64,000 nt of DNA from Actinomadura graeca (GTDB lineage Bacteria; Actinomycetota; Actinomycetes; Streptosporangiales; Streptosporangiaceae): the NCBI RefSeq assembly GCF_019175365.1, contig NZ_CP059572.1, forward strand, positions 4,650,001 to 4,714,000, read 5' to 3'. Numbering within the stretch: position 1 is the stretch's first letter; every line of letters starts with the position of its first letter. Below are positions 39,775 to 49,750 of this stretch, one piece after another. The translations under genes and the position numbers were made by a program. Under the pieces are notes generated by a model. The model worked only from the letters and a program-made list of their open reading frames with translations, was not told the DNA's origin and did no database searches.

Positions 39775-42700
39775 TCAATCGCGGTTTTCGCCGCGGTGTT
39801 TGCCCCTGCGGCCGGTGGGACGCCCATCGGATGCGGGCCTGGCCTCGGAGTCGCGGCCCACTCGGCCGGATTCCCTTGAGGCGGGCTTCCCTGAGGCGGG
39901 CTCCCCTGAGGCGGGCTCCCCTGAAGCGGACTCCCCTGAGACGGGCTCCCTTGAGGCGGGCTCGGCTGGGCCGGGTTCGGTTGCGGTCGGGAGTTCGCTC
40001 GTCCCTGTCCCTGGGGCAGTGGTGCCTGGGCCTGGTAGCCCTGGTTCGGACGGTTCCATCCCGGCGGCCCCTGGCTCGGAGGTGCCTGGCCAGGCGGACT
40101 CTGCTCCGGGTTGCTCTGGGGGTGTCCCTGGTGTGGATATCCCTGTGCCGGGGAACCCTGGTTTCGAGAATTCTGGCCTGGGAAGCGGTCCGGTGGGTTC
40201 TGGCCTGGTGTCCGTCCAGGCGCCGGGGAGGTCGGAGCCTGCGGCCCCTGCTGTCCCATTGGGCCCGGCTGTGGTCGGGGCGGAACCGGGAAGCTCACCG
40301 TACGCCCCTGGGACTCCTCCTGCTCCGGTGTCGTCCAGCCCGGTTGCCCCAGAGGAGTCTGACTCGGGCCAGGTGGTCTCCGGTCGTGCTGCGGCCTCGG
40401 GGTCGGTGGCGAAGCCTGGGGCGAGGGGGTCTGCCAGCCAGGACTCTCCGGTGGGTTCTGGCCACCCGGGCCCTGCTGACGGGTCTGGTCCGGGGTCGGC
40501 GGCTGACCCGGGGTCGAGGGGAACGCTTGGTTCCAGCCCGGCGTCTCGGGACTCTGTCCCGACCCTTGTCGTCCCTGGGGCGGTCCGCCATGGCTTGGAG
40601 GTGGTGTCCAGCCGGGTCCAGGGGTCTGGGTCATCGGCTGCTGAGGGTTCTGTTCCTGACCCGGCCAGTCCTGTTGTGTCGGTGGCTCCGCGTAGAACTG
40701 ATTCTGGGCCGGGGGACGGCTCGGAGGCGTGTTCGGCGTCCCAGGGGGCGGATAGGCCGGGGTCTGTGGTGGACGGCCTCGGCTGGGGTCCTGTCCTGAA
40801 CTCGGCATGCCCGACGGGGGCGGAGAGGAGGGATTCCGGCTCGGCTCGCCGCCTTGGGGCTGGTTCCACGTCGGCTCCGGGGACGGAGCCGGAGCCGGGG
40901 CTTGCGGCGTGCCCTGCGGCGACGGAGGAAATGCCTGGTAGGGAGTCTGACCAGGATTCTGCGGCGGGAGCTCCGGGCCCGGAGGCGCCGGGGCCGGGGA
41001 ATCCGTTTCCCGATCCTCCGGGTGTTGCTGGTCCCATTCCGGTCGACCCGTCACCGGCTGCCTCCGCTTTCCGGCGGCGCCTTGCTCTGATGGCCCGCAC
41101 TCCGACGCCCACGAAGAGTACGGCAAGCCCGCCGCTGGTGATGAGGAGGGCAAGACGCCCGTACCCGGTGGTGCGGACGGTGATGTCCTGCCCGTTGCCG
41201 AATCGCTTGCCCCCCGAGTTGGGGATCTCCAGCTGCAGGTGGACACCGAAGTTGCCGTTGCCCGCCGCCTTCGCCGGGATCCACCGCTGCTTGAGTTCGC
41301 CCGCCCGCAGGTCGATCGTCTCGTCCTCGGCGTCGAGACGTCCGAGCTGCAGTTTGGTGCTGTTGTCCGCGATGGCGGTGAGGCGGACCCTGACCGACTG
41401 GTCGGACAGCTTGTTCTCGATGGTCACCGGCAGCTTGCCCGAGCTGCCCGCCATGTTGACGCGTTTGCTGTTCGCGGTGACGATGCGGACCTTGCCCATC
41501 TCGCGTTCCAGCTCGAACGACAGCTCGTCTCTGGCCCGCTTGGCGAGCGTGCCCCGGGAGCGCCAGGCCGTCGACTCGGTCCTGAGGAGGGCGCGCTGAT
41601 AGGAGATCCTGATCGGGTCCGTCATCACGGCCTCGAAGGAGGCGGCGCGCCGGGCGATGTTGCGCACCTGGGCGAGGTACGGCGAACCGAGCTCGTACGG
41701 CAGGTAGTCGTCGGAGTAGCCGTTGAACACCCTGTTCTGCGGCTGCGCGGCCTCGAACCTGCTCAGCGGGGTCGGGCTCGTCCACGCGGACCTGGTGTAG
41801 GTCAGCAGGTTCTTCGCGAGCCCGGGCGCGGGGTTCCAGTGCCGGTCGGGGGCGATGATCACCGTGCGCTGGAGGTTCGGCGTCTCCGCGGCGATCATCG
41901 CGGTCTCGGCGAGGAAGCGCTGCTCGGTCAGCAGCGCGCCGGCCCCGGAGCGCGAGCCCCCGCTGACGATCTCGTTGAGCTTGTCGTCGTAGAGGAGGGT
42001 CTTTTTGGTGCCCTGCGTGGCCGTGGGCAGCGCCGTGACGGCGTTCGCCGCCGCTCCCTGGACCGGCGGCTGGAACTGGTTGCTGCTCATGAGGAAGGAC
42101 CCGTTCGGCTTCAGGGCGAGCCTGGCGAGCAGGTCGAGGGTCCCCGGGCCGGCGGCGCCCGCCGCGGGCCAGGCGATGTGCGCGTTCGCCTGACGGCCGA
42201 GGACCTCCGCGACGAGACCGGTGTTCTTGGTGTCGTAGGCGGTGACGACGTCGTGCGACATCTTGTAGCGGACGAGCGCCAGGACGTCGGGGTCGGCGTA
42301 CGGGACGGTGAAGTAGGGGTCGTTCTTGGCGGCCTGCTTCAGGGCCGTCAGCCAGGCCGCGGCCGGTGCGCTCTTGCGCTTCTCGGTGCCCTTCCTCGCG
42401 CCCGGGGACTTCACCGTGTAGTTGCTGCCCGCCATCTGCTGGACGTCGTCCAGGAGCGCCGGGTCGATCCCCCAGGTGATCGGCGTGTTCGTGGACGAGG
42501 CCGCGCCGACGAGCTCGCTGAGCCGGCCGCCGGGCGCCATGTCCTTGCTGAGCTGGTCGTCGAGGAAGGTCTGGTCGTCGGCCCGGTGCTGCCGGTCGAT
42601 CAGCGGCCAGACCCAGCCGACGGCCACCTTCTTGAAGTTGCCCCGGTTCGGGACGAACGTCAGGAACGTCGTGACGCCGCCGACGACCTGCCGGGCGGAG

Positions 42701-43329
42701 TTGAGCACCTCGACACCCACCGGGTACACGCCGGGGGCGGTACCTAGGGCCTGCAGTCCCAGGGCCTTCGCGGTGGTCTTGAACTGCCAGTTCTGCTTGC
42801 CCCCCGGCCCGGTCACCTGGACAAGGGGCACCGGGCGTCCGACCCCGGGCAGCGCGGACGGCTGCCCCGTGGCGATCCGGTCCAGCTCACTGCGGCTCGT
42901 GATCGGCTGCGACCGGTAGCGGAGCCGTATGGTCAGCCCGGGGAGCTGGTGACCTGAGCGGTTCTGGGCCAGCCCGGCGATGTCGATCCTCGAGTTCGCT
43001 CGGACGGCCTTCGGTGTGACCTTCGTGAGAGCCAAGCCGACCTGCGCGCGCGCCCCCGCCTGCCGTGACGAGCGTTCCAGGTCCGGTTGCGTAGGCGAGT
43101 CAGGCTGTGCGGGCGATTCCGGTAGGGCGGGCGAGTCCGGTAGAGCGGGTGATTCCGGTAGGGCGGGCGAACCCTGTCGTGCCGCCGTGCCGAACTGCGC
43201 CGTACCGCCGGGCAGTACAGACGCCGCGCGTGGGGCGGCGAGCACGGGAGTCGTGCCCACCGGTGCCGTGGCCGCGATGACACAGGGCACCAGGGCGGCC
43301 AGCGCGGCCGCGCGTCCGACCGTCCTCAC
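39775..43329 (-). CDS. DUF6049 family surface protein with long low-complexity tail
   Basis: This 1184-aa protein corresponds to the gene upstream of MviN in mycobacteria (Rv3909-like). A signal peptide (VRTVGRAAALAALVPCVIAATAPVGTTPVLAAP) is followed by a Pro/Ser-rich segment. A large extracytoplasmic region of about 630 residues leads to a membrane segment (LALLITSGGLAVLFVGVGVRAI) near residue 750 and a basic stop-transfer RARRRRK. Homologues end soon after this. Here an additional 400-residue Pro/Gly/Ser/Thr/Glu tail continues in frame, with GEPAS repeats near the end. There is no earlier stop, so the tail should be translated. Its role is unknown but probably linked to the cell wall, with MurJ next door. 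Confidence 0.85.
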   Translation of the reverse strand: MRTVGRAAALAALVPCVIAATAPVGTTPVLAAPRAASVLPGGTAQFGTAARQGSPALPESPALPDSPALPESPAQPDSPTQPDLERSSRQAGARAQVGLALTKVTPKAVRANSRIDIAGLAQNRSGHQLPGLTIRLRYRSQPITSRSELDRIATGQPSALPGVGRPVPLVQVTGPGGKQNWQFKTTAKALGLQALGTAPGVYPVGVEVLNSARQVVGGVTTFLTFVPNRGNFKKVAVGWVWPLIDRQHRADDQTFLDDQLSKDMAPGGRLSELVGAASSTNTPITWGIDPALLDDVQQMAGSNYTVKSPGARKGTEKRKSAPAAAWLTALKQAAKNDPYFTVPYADPDVLALVRYKMSHDVVTAYDTKNTGLVAEVLGRQANAHIAWPAAGAAGPGTLDLLARLALKPNGSFLMSSNQFQPPVQGAAANAVTALPTATQGTKKTLLYDDKLNEIVSGGSRSGAGALLTEQRFLAETAMIAAETPNLQRTVIIAPDRHWNPAPGLAKNLLTYTRSAWTSPTPLSRFEAAQPQNRVFNGYSDDYLPYELGSPYLAQVRNIARRAASFEAVMTDPIRISYQRALLRTESTAWRSRGTLAKRARDELSFELEREMGKVRIVTANSKRVNMAGSSGKLPVTIENKLSDQSVRVRLTAIADNSTKLQLGRLDAEDETIDLRAGELKQRWIPAKAAGNGNFGVHLQLEIPNSGGKRFGNGQDITVRTTGYGRLALLITSGGLAVLFVGVGVRAIRARRRRKAEAAGDGSTGMGPATPGGSGNGFPGPGASGPGAPAAESWSDSLPGISSVAAGHAASPGSGSVPGADVEPAPRRRAEPESLLSAPVGHAEFRTGPQPRPSTTDPGLSAPWDAEHASEPSPGPESVLRGATDTTGLAGSGTEPSAADDPDPWTRLDTTSKPWRTAPGTTRVGTESRDAGLEPSVPLDPGSAADPGPDPSAGPGWPEPTGESWLADPLAPGFATDPEAAARPETTWPESDSSGATGLDDTGAGGVPGAYGELPGSAPTTAGPNGTAGAAGSDLPGAWTDTRPEPTGPLPRPEFSKPGFPGTGISTPGTPPEQPGAESAWPGTSEPGAAGMEPSEPGLPGPGTTAPGTGTSELPTATEPGPAEPASREPVSGESASGEPASGEPASGKPASRESGRVGRDSEARPASDGRPTGRRGKHRGENRD

Positions 43330-43771
43330 GCCACGTCCGCCCAGGGGCCGTCCGTCCGGACCGCCTCGGGACGACGGGGTTCGATTTCCCGCACCACGGC
43401 CTCGATGGTAGTCCCGACACCGGTGCCTTCAGACCTTCCTGCCCATCTCTGGCACGGATTCTGGTCGTCCGGATGCCGAACCCGAGCATCACCGTGGCGG
43501 ACGGGACGGACGAGGCCCACGATCCTGACCAAGCGCTCGACCGTGTAAGCGGGTTCACCGTACGGAGCCGCCACGTGGCAGCCGTGTCGCAGCGGTCTCG
43601 GGGCGCTGTCCCCTTCGTCTCGCGACGAGCTGGCCCGATGTCGGAAAGATCGGCTATCGACGGCAGATCTCCGGCTCGGTACCGGTCCGGGGAAGGCCGC
43701 TCGGGTAGGCGACGGCCGGGCCGATCTCAAGCCGAGCGGCCGTCCGACTCGCCGGGACCGGGGTCTCCGAG
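43330..43771. other. Gap upstream of the DUF6049 gene
   Basis: This 442-bp noncoding region lies between the DUF6049 start and the YbaK stop, same strand. A NUDIX gene often occupies this position in relatives but is not visible here. No promoter was picked. Confidence 0.45.
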
Positions 43772-44326
43772 TCAGGCGACAGGGTGACGGAACTCTGGCG
43801 TATTCGGACGGCTCGCATGCCCCTTCTCAGAGGGATGGAACAGGTCCACCGGCGTGGCGCCGCAGAGCTCGTACAGGGAGCGGCCCCGGATGCCCAGCGC
43901 CGTCGACGGCTCACCCGTCGCCGTGTAGACCACATCGTCGCCGGCGTGATCGTCCATCAGGCGCCGGTCGATCAGCAGCCGCATGGAGTCGGGCAGCAGC
44001 AGCGGGCAGACGAGGTCCGCCGCGTACTCGGTGACGCTGTTGATCAGTCCCGCGCGTGCCGGCCGGACGACCCGGGCGCCGGTGGCGAGCCGTACGGCCT
44101 CGGTAGAGGGCCGTCCGCCCGCCGGGACGATCACTCCCGTCAGCAGGCGAGGTCCCCGGAAGACGTCGCCGCAGGAGAAGACGCGCGTCACCAGGCACCG
44201 TTCCGCCGGGAGGCCGAGCGCCTTGGGCAGCTCGTCGGCGTGGCCCATCGCGATGGGCAGGCGCACGATCTCGTGCACGGCCTCCCATCCGAGCAGGGCG
44301 CGGTGGATGGTGAGAGCGTCTTTCAT
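43772..44326 (-). CDS. YbaK/EbsC-type aminoacyl-tRNA deacylase
   Basis: This 184-aa protein has the YbaK/ProX editing fold. It begins MKDALTIHRALLGWEAVHEIVRLP and includes LPKALGLPAERCLVTRVFSCGD, TGVIVPAGGRPSTEAVRLATGARVVRPA and the closing YTATGEPSTALGIRGRSLYELC. Family members hydrolyse mischarged tRNA (Cys-tRNA-Pro or Ala-tRNA-Pro). GGGAGGAG lies 8 bases before the ATG at 44326. The exact editing target cannot be told. Confidence 0.85.
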   Translation of the reverse strand: MKDALTIHRALLGWEAVHEIVRLPIAMGHADELPKALGLPAERCLVTRVFSCGDVFRGPRLLTGVIVPAGGRPSTEAVRLATGARVVRPARAGLINSVTEYAADLVCPLLLPDSMRLLIDRRLMDDHAGDDVVYTATGEPSTALGIRGRSLYELCGATPVDLFHPSEKGHASRPNTPEFRHPVA

Positions 44327-44824
44327 GGTCGGCTCCTCCCGCGGGATCTTCCCGCTCATCCCGTTTCCGGTTTCTCCGCCCCCGTTCAGGTCCCTCCATG
44401 AGGGGATTGCCACATACCCACGACGTCCGGTCTAATCCTCGCCTCACGGCCCGTCACGCCGCGCGATGCCGCCCGCGCCGCACCTGCGGTGCGCCTCCGG
44501 TGCGCCTGTGCGGTGCCCGGGTGGAGCCTGAGTGGAGCCTGAGTGGCGCCTCTGCCGTGGCCGGCCGCACCCCGCGGCGGACCGCGGCCCTGTCGGATCC
44601 CGCTACCGTTGTCTTAACGGGAGGCTTACCGGGGGTCGCGCCAGCGTCATCGGGGTGTCCAGAACGTAACCCGCGGTTCGTGCCATGTGAAGGGTCCGCG
44701 TCCTCCTTCCGGCGGTCTCCGGACCGCGCGACGGTCCGGCGCGTGCCCCGCAAGGACTCTCGCGCACGCCCCCGGGAATCGCCGAAAGTCCTTTGTCAGC
44801 CTGCTTACCAAGGAAATACGCTCG
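44327..44824. promoter_or_regulatory. Divergent promoter region of YbaK-type gene and CCA enzyme gene
   Basis: This 498-bp noncoding region lies between divergent genes. It includes an 11-bp tandem repeat, GTGGAGCCTGA twice with a third partial copy, at 44521-44550. No -10/-35 pair was chosen with confidence. Confidence 0.4.
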
Positions 44825-46771
44825 ATGGCCGTGCCCAACCAGAACGTGTCCCCAGAGTCCTCGCCGACGCGGCGGACCGCCATCGCCGAGCTGCTCCGCA
44901 AGATCGCGCCCGTCGCCGACGAGCTCGGCGGCCGGTTCGCGGCGGCCGGGCACGAGCTGGCGCTGGTCGGCGGACCGGTGCGGGACGCGTTGCTGCGCCG
45001 TCCGACCAAGGACATCGATCTCACCACCGACGCGCCGCCCGAGCGGATCCTGGAGATCATCCGCGGCTGGGCGGACGCCCTGTGGACGATCGGGATCGAG
45101 TTCGGCACGGTCGGGCTCCGCAAGGACGGCGTCGAGCTGGAGATCACCACCTACCGCAGCGAGTCGTACGACCCGAAGTCCCGCAAGCCGGACGTGTCGT
45201 ACGGAACCTCGCTGGTGGAGGATCTGCGCCGGAGGGACTTCGCGGTCAACGCCATGGCCGCGCGGCTCCCGGGCTACGACTTCGTCGACCCGTTCGGGGG
45301 CCTCGCCGACCTTCAGCGCAAGGTCCTGCGGACGCCGGGCCGTCCCGAGGACTCCTTCAGCGACGACCCGCTGAGGATGCTGCGCGCCGCGCGGTTCGCC
45401 TCGCAGCTCGGCTTCACGGTCGCGCCCGACGTCATTCAGGCGATGGGCGCCATGGCGGGACGAATCGAGATCGTCTCGGCCGAGCGGGTCCGGGACGAGC
45501 TGTCCAAGCTGCTCTGCGGCCGGTACCCGCGGGAGGGGCTGGCGCTGCTCGTCGACACCGGGCTCGCGGAACAGGTCCTGCCCGAGCTGCCGAGGCTGCG
45601 GCTGGAGATCGACGAGCACCACCGGCACAAGGACGTCTACGAGCACTCGCTGATCGTCCTGGAGCAGGCGATCGCCCAGGAGGAGGAGGGCCCCGACCTC
45701 GTCCTGCGGCTCGCGGCACTGCTCCACGACATCGGCAAGCCGCGCACGCGACGGTTCGAACCCGGCGGGCGGGTGTCGTTCCACCACCACGAGGTCGTCG
45801 GCGCGAAGATGACGCGCAAGCGGCTGACCGCCCTCCGGTACCCCAAGGACGTCATCGCGGACGTGTCGCGCCTGGTGGAGCTGCATCTGCGGTTCCACGG
45901 TTACGGCACCGGCGAGTGGACGGATTCGGCCGTCCGCCGCTATGTCCGGGACGCAGGGCCGCTGCTCTCACGCCTGCACAAGCTCACCCGGGCCGACTGC
46001 ACCACGCGGAACAAGCGCAAGGCCGACCGGCTCAGGCGGACCTACGACGATCTGGAGGTGCGGATCGACCGGCTCGCGCAGGAGGAGGAGCTGGCCGCGA
46101 TCCGCCCGGAGATCGACGGGAACGAGATCCAGGAGATCCTCGGCGTCAAGCCGGGCCCGCTGGTCGGCCGGGCCTACCGGTTCCTGCTGGACCTGCGCCT
46201 CGACCGGGGCATCATCGGCAAGGACGCCGCCGCCGACGAGCTGCGCCGCTGGGCCGCCACCGAGGGAATCACCTCACCGGGCGGCAAGGAGTCTCTTCCG
46301 TCCGGGACCGGCGCGAGCGACAAAGCCGATGAGAAAGCCTCTGGCGGCAAAGTACCCAAGGGCCGCATAGCGCCCAAGAGCAGCGCGTCCGAGGACGGCG
46401 CGTCCACAGGCGGCGCGCAAGGTGGGGCCTCCAAAGGTCGCGCGTCCAAGGGTGGCGCGTCCAAGGGCAGTGCGGTTAAGGGCGGCGCGTCTGAAGGTGG
46501 CGCGCAGGGTAGCGCGTCCAGGGGTGATGGGTCCGAGGGCGGCGCGCGGGGTCGGGCGTCCGCGGGCGGCACTCGCAAGGATGGCGCGTCTACGGGCGAC
46601 GTCCGCCAGGGCGAAGCGCCGATAGGCGACGCGTCCGAGGCCAAGGCGTCTACGGGCGACGGGCTGTCCGCAGGTGGTGCGTCCGAGACGGGAGGTCGGT
46701 CCAAGGGCGACGCGCCTGAGGGCGACGGTGTGTCCGATGACGGCCGTGGGCCGGAGGGTGGACGGGCATGA
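44825..46771 (+). CDS. pcnA: CCA tRNA nucleotidyltransferase with low-complexity tail
   Basis: This is a class II nucleotidyltransferase that adds or repairs the 3' CCA of tRNAs. The 648-aa protein starts at ATG 44825, preceded by AAGGAA. The head carries [28 protein letters not shown] (DxD motif), then [31 protein letters not shown], and an HD domain ([14 protein letters not shown]). The enzyme ends near residue 490 ([10 protein letters not shown]). The last 150 residues are a repetitive tail of Gly/Ala/Ser/Lys five-residue units such as GGASK. The tail is not in typical CCA enzymes. Its stop overlaps the bioA start by 4 bp. Confidence 0.93.
   Translation: MAVPNQNVSPESSPTRRTAIAELLRKIAPVADELGGRFAAAGHELALVGGPVRDALLRRPTKDIDLTTDAPPERILEIIRGWADALWTIGIEFGTVGLRKDGVELEITTYRSESYDPKSRKPDVSYGTSLVEDLRRRDFAVNAMAARLPGYDFVDPFGGLADLQRKVLRTPGRPEDSFSDDPLRMLRAARFASQLGFTVAPDVIQAMGAMAGRIEIVSAERVRDELSKLLCGRYPREGLALLVDTGLAEQVLPELPRLRLEIDEHHRHKDVYEHSLIVLEQAIAQEEEGPDLVLRLAALLHDIGKPRTRRFEPGGRVSFHHHEVVGAKMTRKRLTALRYPKDVIADVSRLVELHLRFHGYGTGEWTDSAVRRYVRDAGPLLSRLHKLTRADCTTRNKRKADRLRRTYDDLEVRIDRLAQEEELAAIRPEIDGNEIQEILGVKPGPLVGRAYRFLLDLRLDRGIIGKDAAADELRRWAATEGITSPGGKESLPSGTGASDKADEKASGGKVPKGRIAPKSSASEDGASTGGAQGGASKGRASKGGASKGSAVKGGASEGGAQGSASRGDGSEGGARGRASAGGTRKDGASTGDVRQGEAPIGDASEAKASTGDGLSAGGASETGGRSKGDAPEGDGVSDDGRGPEGGRA
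46380..46767 (+). repeat. Degenerate 15-bp repeats coding the GGASK-like tail of the CCA enzyme
   Basis: These are imperfect repeats of about 15 bp reading A-S-K-G-G or A-S-E-G-G in the CCA enzyme frame, densest between 46400 and 46560. They code for the poorly conserved tail. Another frame gives runs like [11 protein letters not shown], and the minus strand gives PPLDAPPLD, so the long antisense frame here is a shadow. Confidence 0.65.
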
Positions 46772-48081
46772 TCCCTCTTCAGCTGGGGCGGATGAGCCCC
46801 GACCAGACCGAGCGGATGCTGGCGTTCGACCGCGACCATATCTGGCACCCGTACGCGCCGATACCCGCGTCCGTGCCCGTCCTCCCGGTCGTGTCGGCGG
46901 ACGGCGTGCGGCTGACCCTCGCGGACGGCACCGAGCTGATCGACGGCATGTCGTCCTGGTGGGCGGCCGTCCACGGCTACAACCACCCGAAGCTGAACGC
47001 GGCCGTCACCGGGCAGCTCGGCAAGATGGCGCACGTGATGTTCGGCGGCCTCACGCATCCGCCCGCCGTGCGGCTCGCCGAGACACTCGTCGAGATCACC
47101 CCCGAGCCGCTGACCAAGGTCTTCTTCGCCGACTCGGGCTCGGTCGCCGTCGAGGTCGCGATCAAGATGTCGCTGCAGTACTGGCGGTCGCAGGGACGTC
47201 CGGAACGGCATCGGCTGCTGACCGTCCGCGGCGGCTACCACGGCGACACCTTCGGCGACATGGCCGTCTGCGACCCGGTCAACGGGATGCACCACATCTT
47301 CAGCGACGTCCTCGCCCGCCACGTTTTCGCGCCGGCTCCCCCGCTCGGCTACGCGGCCGCCCCGGACCAGGCATACCTGGACGAGCTGTCCGCCCTCGCC
47401 GCCGCCCACGCGGACGAGCTCGCCGGGATCATCGTCGAGCCGATCGTGCAGGGCGCCGGCGGCATGCGGTTCTACGCCCCCGAGTACCTGCGGGCGCTGC
47501 GCGACATCGCGGACGAGCACGGCATCCTTCTCGTCCTGGACGAGATCGCCACCGGGCTTGGCCGGACGGGGGAGCTGTGGGGCTGCGACCACGCCGAGGT
47601 CGTCCCGGACATCATGTGCCTCGGCAAGGCTCTGACCGGCGGTTACATGACCATGGCGGCGACGCTGTGCACCGACCGTGTCGCCCATGGGATCACCTCC
47701 GGTGAGGCGGGCGTCCTCATGCACGGCCCGACGTACATGGCGAACCCGCTGGCCGCGGCCGTCGCGTCCGCCTCGATCGATCTCCTCATGTCGCGTGACT
47801 GGCGGGACGAGGTGGACGCGATCGAGGCGATCCTGACCAGCGAGCTGTCGGGCGCGGCGTCGCTGCCCGGTGTCGCCGACGTCCGCGTGCTGGGCGCGAT
47901 CGGCGTCATCGAGGCCCGCGAGCCCGTGGACGTCGCGTCCGTCCAGGATCTGGCCATGGTGCACGGCGTGTGGCTCCGCCCCTTCGGGAAGCTGATCTAC
48001 GCGATGCCGCCGTACATCTGCACCGAGGACGAGACGACACATATCGCCGCCGCGATGAACGCGGTCGCGGAGTCGCTCTAG
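46768..48081 (+). CDS. bioA: Adenosylmethionine-8-amino-7-oxononanoate aminotransferase
   Basis: BioA makes 7,8-diaminopelargonate in biotin synthesis, with S-adenosylmethionine as amino donor. The protein is 437 aa. It begins [16 protein letters not shown] and contains [48 protein letters not shown] (Asp for PLP) and the PLP lysine in [11 protein letters not shown]. The [11 protein letters not shown] motif follows. The ATG at 46768 overlaps the CCA enzyme stop (ATGA). The remaining biotin genes are not nearby. Two tandem MFS/SBP genes follow on the opposite strand. Confidence 0.95.
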   Translation: MIPLQLGRMSPDQTERMLAFDRDHIWHPYAPIPASVPVLPVVSADGVRLTLADGTELIDGMSSWWAAVHGYNHPKLNAAVTGQLGKMAHVMFGGLTHPPAVRLAETLVEITPEPLTKVFFADSGSVAVEVAIKMSLQYWRSQGRPERHRLLTVRGGYHGDTFGDMAVCDPVNGMHHIFSDVLARHVFAPAPPLGYAAAPDQAYLDELSALAAAHADELAGIIVEPIVQGAGGMRFYAPEYLRALRDIADEHGILLVLDEIATGLGRTGELWGCDHAEVVPDIMCLGKALTGGYMTMAATLCTDRVAHGITSGEAGVLMHGPTYMANPLAAAVASASIDLLMSRDWRDEVDAIEAILTSELSGAASLPGVADVRVLGAIGVIEAREPVDVASVQDLAMVHGVWLRPFGKLIYAMPPYICTEDETTHIAAAMNAVAESL

Positions 48082-48166
48082 GACGTCGCGCAGGTGGCGG
48101 CCATGCGGGTGCGGACCCGACATGGGCGTCGACGGCGTGGATGTGGGCGACGCAGCGCCGAAAGTG

Positions 48167-49642
48167 TCAGCGGACGGCGGTGACCGGCTCGCGGACCCGC
48201 GACGCGGCGGCGCGGTAGACGACCGCCCCCACCGCGTAGGCGGTGATCACTCCGGCGAGCGCGAGGTGCGCGCGGCCGTCGGACGGCAGCAGCGCCGCGG
48301 CCACGGCCGCCGACGCCGCGAACGTCGCGTTGAAGAGCATGTCGTACACGGCGAAGACCCGGCCGCGGTAGGCGTCGTCGATCGATTCCTGGAGCGTCGT
48401 GTCGACGCAGAGCTTGACGCCCTGCGACACGACGCCGAGCGCGAACGCGCCGGCCGCCCAGGCGGGTTCGGTGTAGGGCAAGCCGAAGAGGAGCAGGCTC
48501 GCCGCCGCCCCGCCGAGCAGGCACGCGACCCAGGCGGGCTTGCTGATCCGGCGCACCACGGCCGGGGTGATCAGCGCGGCGGCGAAGTATCCGGCGCCCG
48601 ACACGCCGAGCATGACCGCGAACGTCGTGAGCCCTTCGTCGGCGTCGTCGCTGAAGGTGTTCCGGCAGAGCAGCAACGTCATGATCAGGATGACGCCGTA
48701 CAGGAGCCGGTGAAAGGAGATCGCCCCGAGCGCCAGTGCCGCCTGCCGCCGCCGCATGATGTGCCGCCCCCCGTCCGCGAGGCCGCTCAGCACCGTCCCG
48801 AGCGCCTCCCGGACCTGGGGCGCGGTGGTGGACGAGGAGCCCTTCTTGGCGACATCCCCGTCCAGGTCGCCACCGGCCACGACCCTTCCAGACATAGCGT
48901 TCGGTCCGGCTGGACTTCCCTGATCATTTGGGGAGGCGTCCTCCAGGGGACGGATGTTCCCCCCTTGAGAGGCATCCTCCGACGAACGGGCATTCCTGGG
49001 CGAGTACGGATTCTCGGACGGATAAGGACCGAGCAGCCGTCGCGGCAGCGAGGTCGCGATGATGCCCGCGGCGAGGAAGAGCGCGGCGGCGGACACGAGG
49101 ATCAGCGCCGTCCCGTCCGTCCCGCCGCCGAAGAGCCGCCGGAGCAGGTAGCCGAGCCCGGCGCCTGTGAACGCGATGATCGTCCCTGAGGTGACCGCGA
49201 ACGCGTTGGCCGTGACCAGATGGTCGCGCCGCACCACGTGCGGGAGGGCCGCCGACAGCGCCGCGAGGAAGAAACGGTTGACGCCGAGCACCACGAGGAC
49301 GCCCAGGAAGAACACCACGCCGTCCTCGCCCGCCATGACCAGCCCCGCGACGAACAGCACGAGCACGGCCCGCAGGATCGGCGTCCACAGGAGGATCTGC
49401 CGCCGCTGCCACCGGTCGATGAACACCCCCGCGAACGGGCCGAGGGCCGAGTACGGCAGCAGCGTCACCGCGAACGCCGCGGCGGCCTTGCCCGCCGTCG
49501 TCTGCCGTTCCGGAGAGAAGAAGACATATCCGGCGAGGGCCACCTGGAAGACCCCGTCGGTGAGCTGCGAGGTCAGCCGGGTCGCGTACAGGCGCCGGAA
49601 GTTCCGGCCCCGCAGGATCTCCCGCAGTTCCCTAGCCCTCAC
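48167..49642 (-). CDS. Major facilitator superfamily permease
   Basis: This 491-aa protein has about 12 hydrophobic helices. After the first six (ending near LFLAAGIIATSLPRRLLG), a polar loop of about 100 residues with repeated EDASP/EDASQ follows before the second half. The loop between helices 2 and 3 is FIDRWQRRQILLWTPILRA, a typical MFS signature. The start ATG at 49642 follows the GGTGA-type region. Homologues lie near ino1 in Streptomyces and are annotated as MFS exporters of unknown substrate. The gene converges on bioA. Confidence 0.85.
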   Translation of the reverse strand: MRARELREILRGRNFRRLYATRLTSQLTDGVFQVALAGYVFFSPERQTTAGKAAAAFAVTLLPYSALGPFAGVFIDRWQRRQILLWTPILRAVLVLFVAGLVMAGEDGVVFFLGVLVVLGVNRFFLAALSAALPHVVRRDHLVTANAFAVTSGTIIAFTGAGLGYLLRRLFGGGTDGTALILVSAAALFLAAGIIATSLPRRLLGPYPSENPYSPRNARSSEDASQGGNIRPLEDASPNDQGSPAGPNAMSGRVVAGGDLDGDVAKKGSSSTTAPQVREALGTVLSGLADGGRHIMRRRQAALALGAISFHRLLYGVILIMTLLLCRNTFSDDADEGLTTFAVMLGVSGAGYFAAALITPAVVRRISKPAWVACLLGGAAASLLLFGLPYTEPAWAAGAFALGVVSQGVKLCVDTTLQESIDDAYRGRVFAVYDMLFNATFAASAAVAAALLPSDGRAHLALAGVITAYAVGAVVYRAAASRVREPVTAVR

Positions 49643-49750
49643 CCGATCACCCTATGCGCCTTCCGGTCCCACCGATTCCCATGTCCCGGAAGGGACCGAT
49701 CCGCACGGCCGCCCTCCGTCCGTCCGCGGGCTTGCCGGGAGCGGTCGGGG

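Noticed and set aside
40691..40706. A fourth copy of the 23-bp element (GTAGAACTGATTCTGG)
   Set aside because: Spacing is shorter and the TGTGGATA part is absent. It lies in low-complexity coding DNA.
39800..41599. 599-codon plus-strand open frame across the DUF6049 tail
   Set aside because: It is antisense to DUF6049 and a third reading of the same low-complexity DNA. Gly/Ser/Pro content only.
45754..45775. tRNA-like GGTTCGAACCC box
   Set aside because: It lies inside the CCA enzyme coding frame and cannot be extended to a cloverleaf. No tRNA was found in the window.
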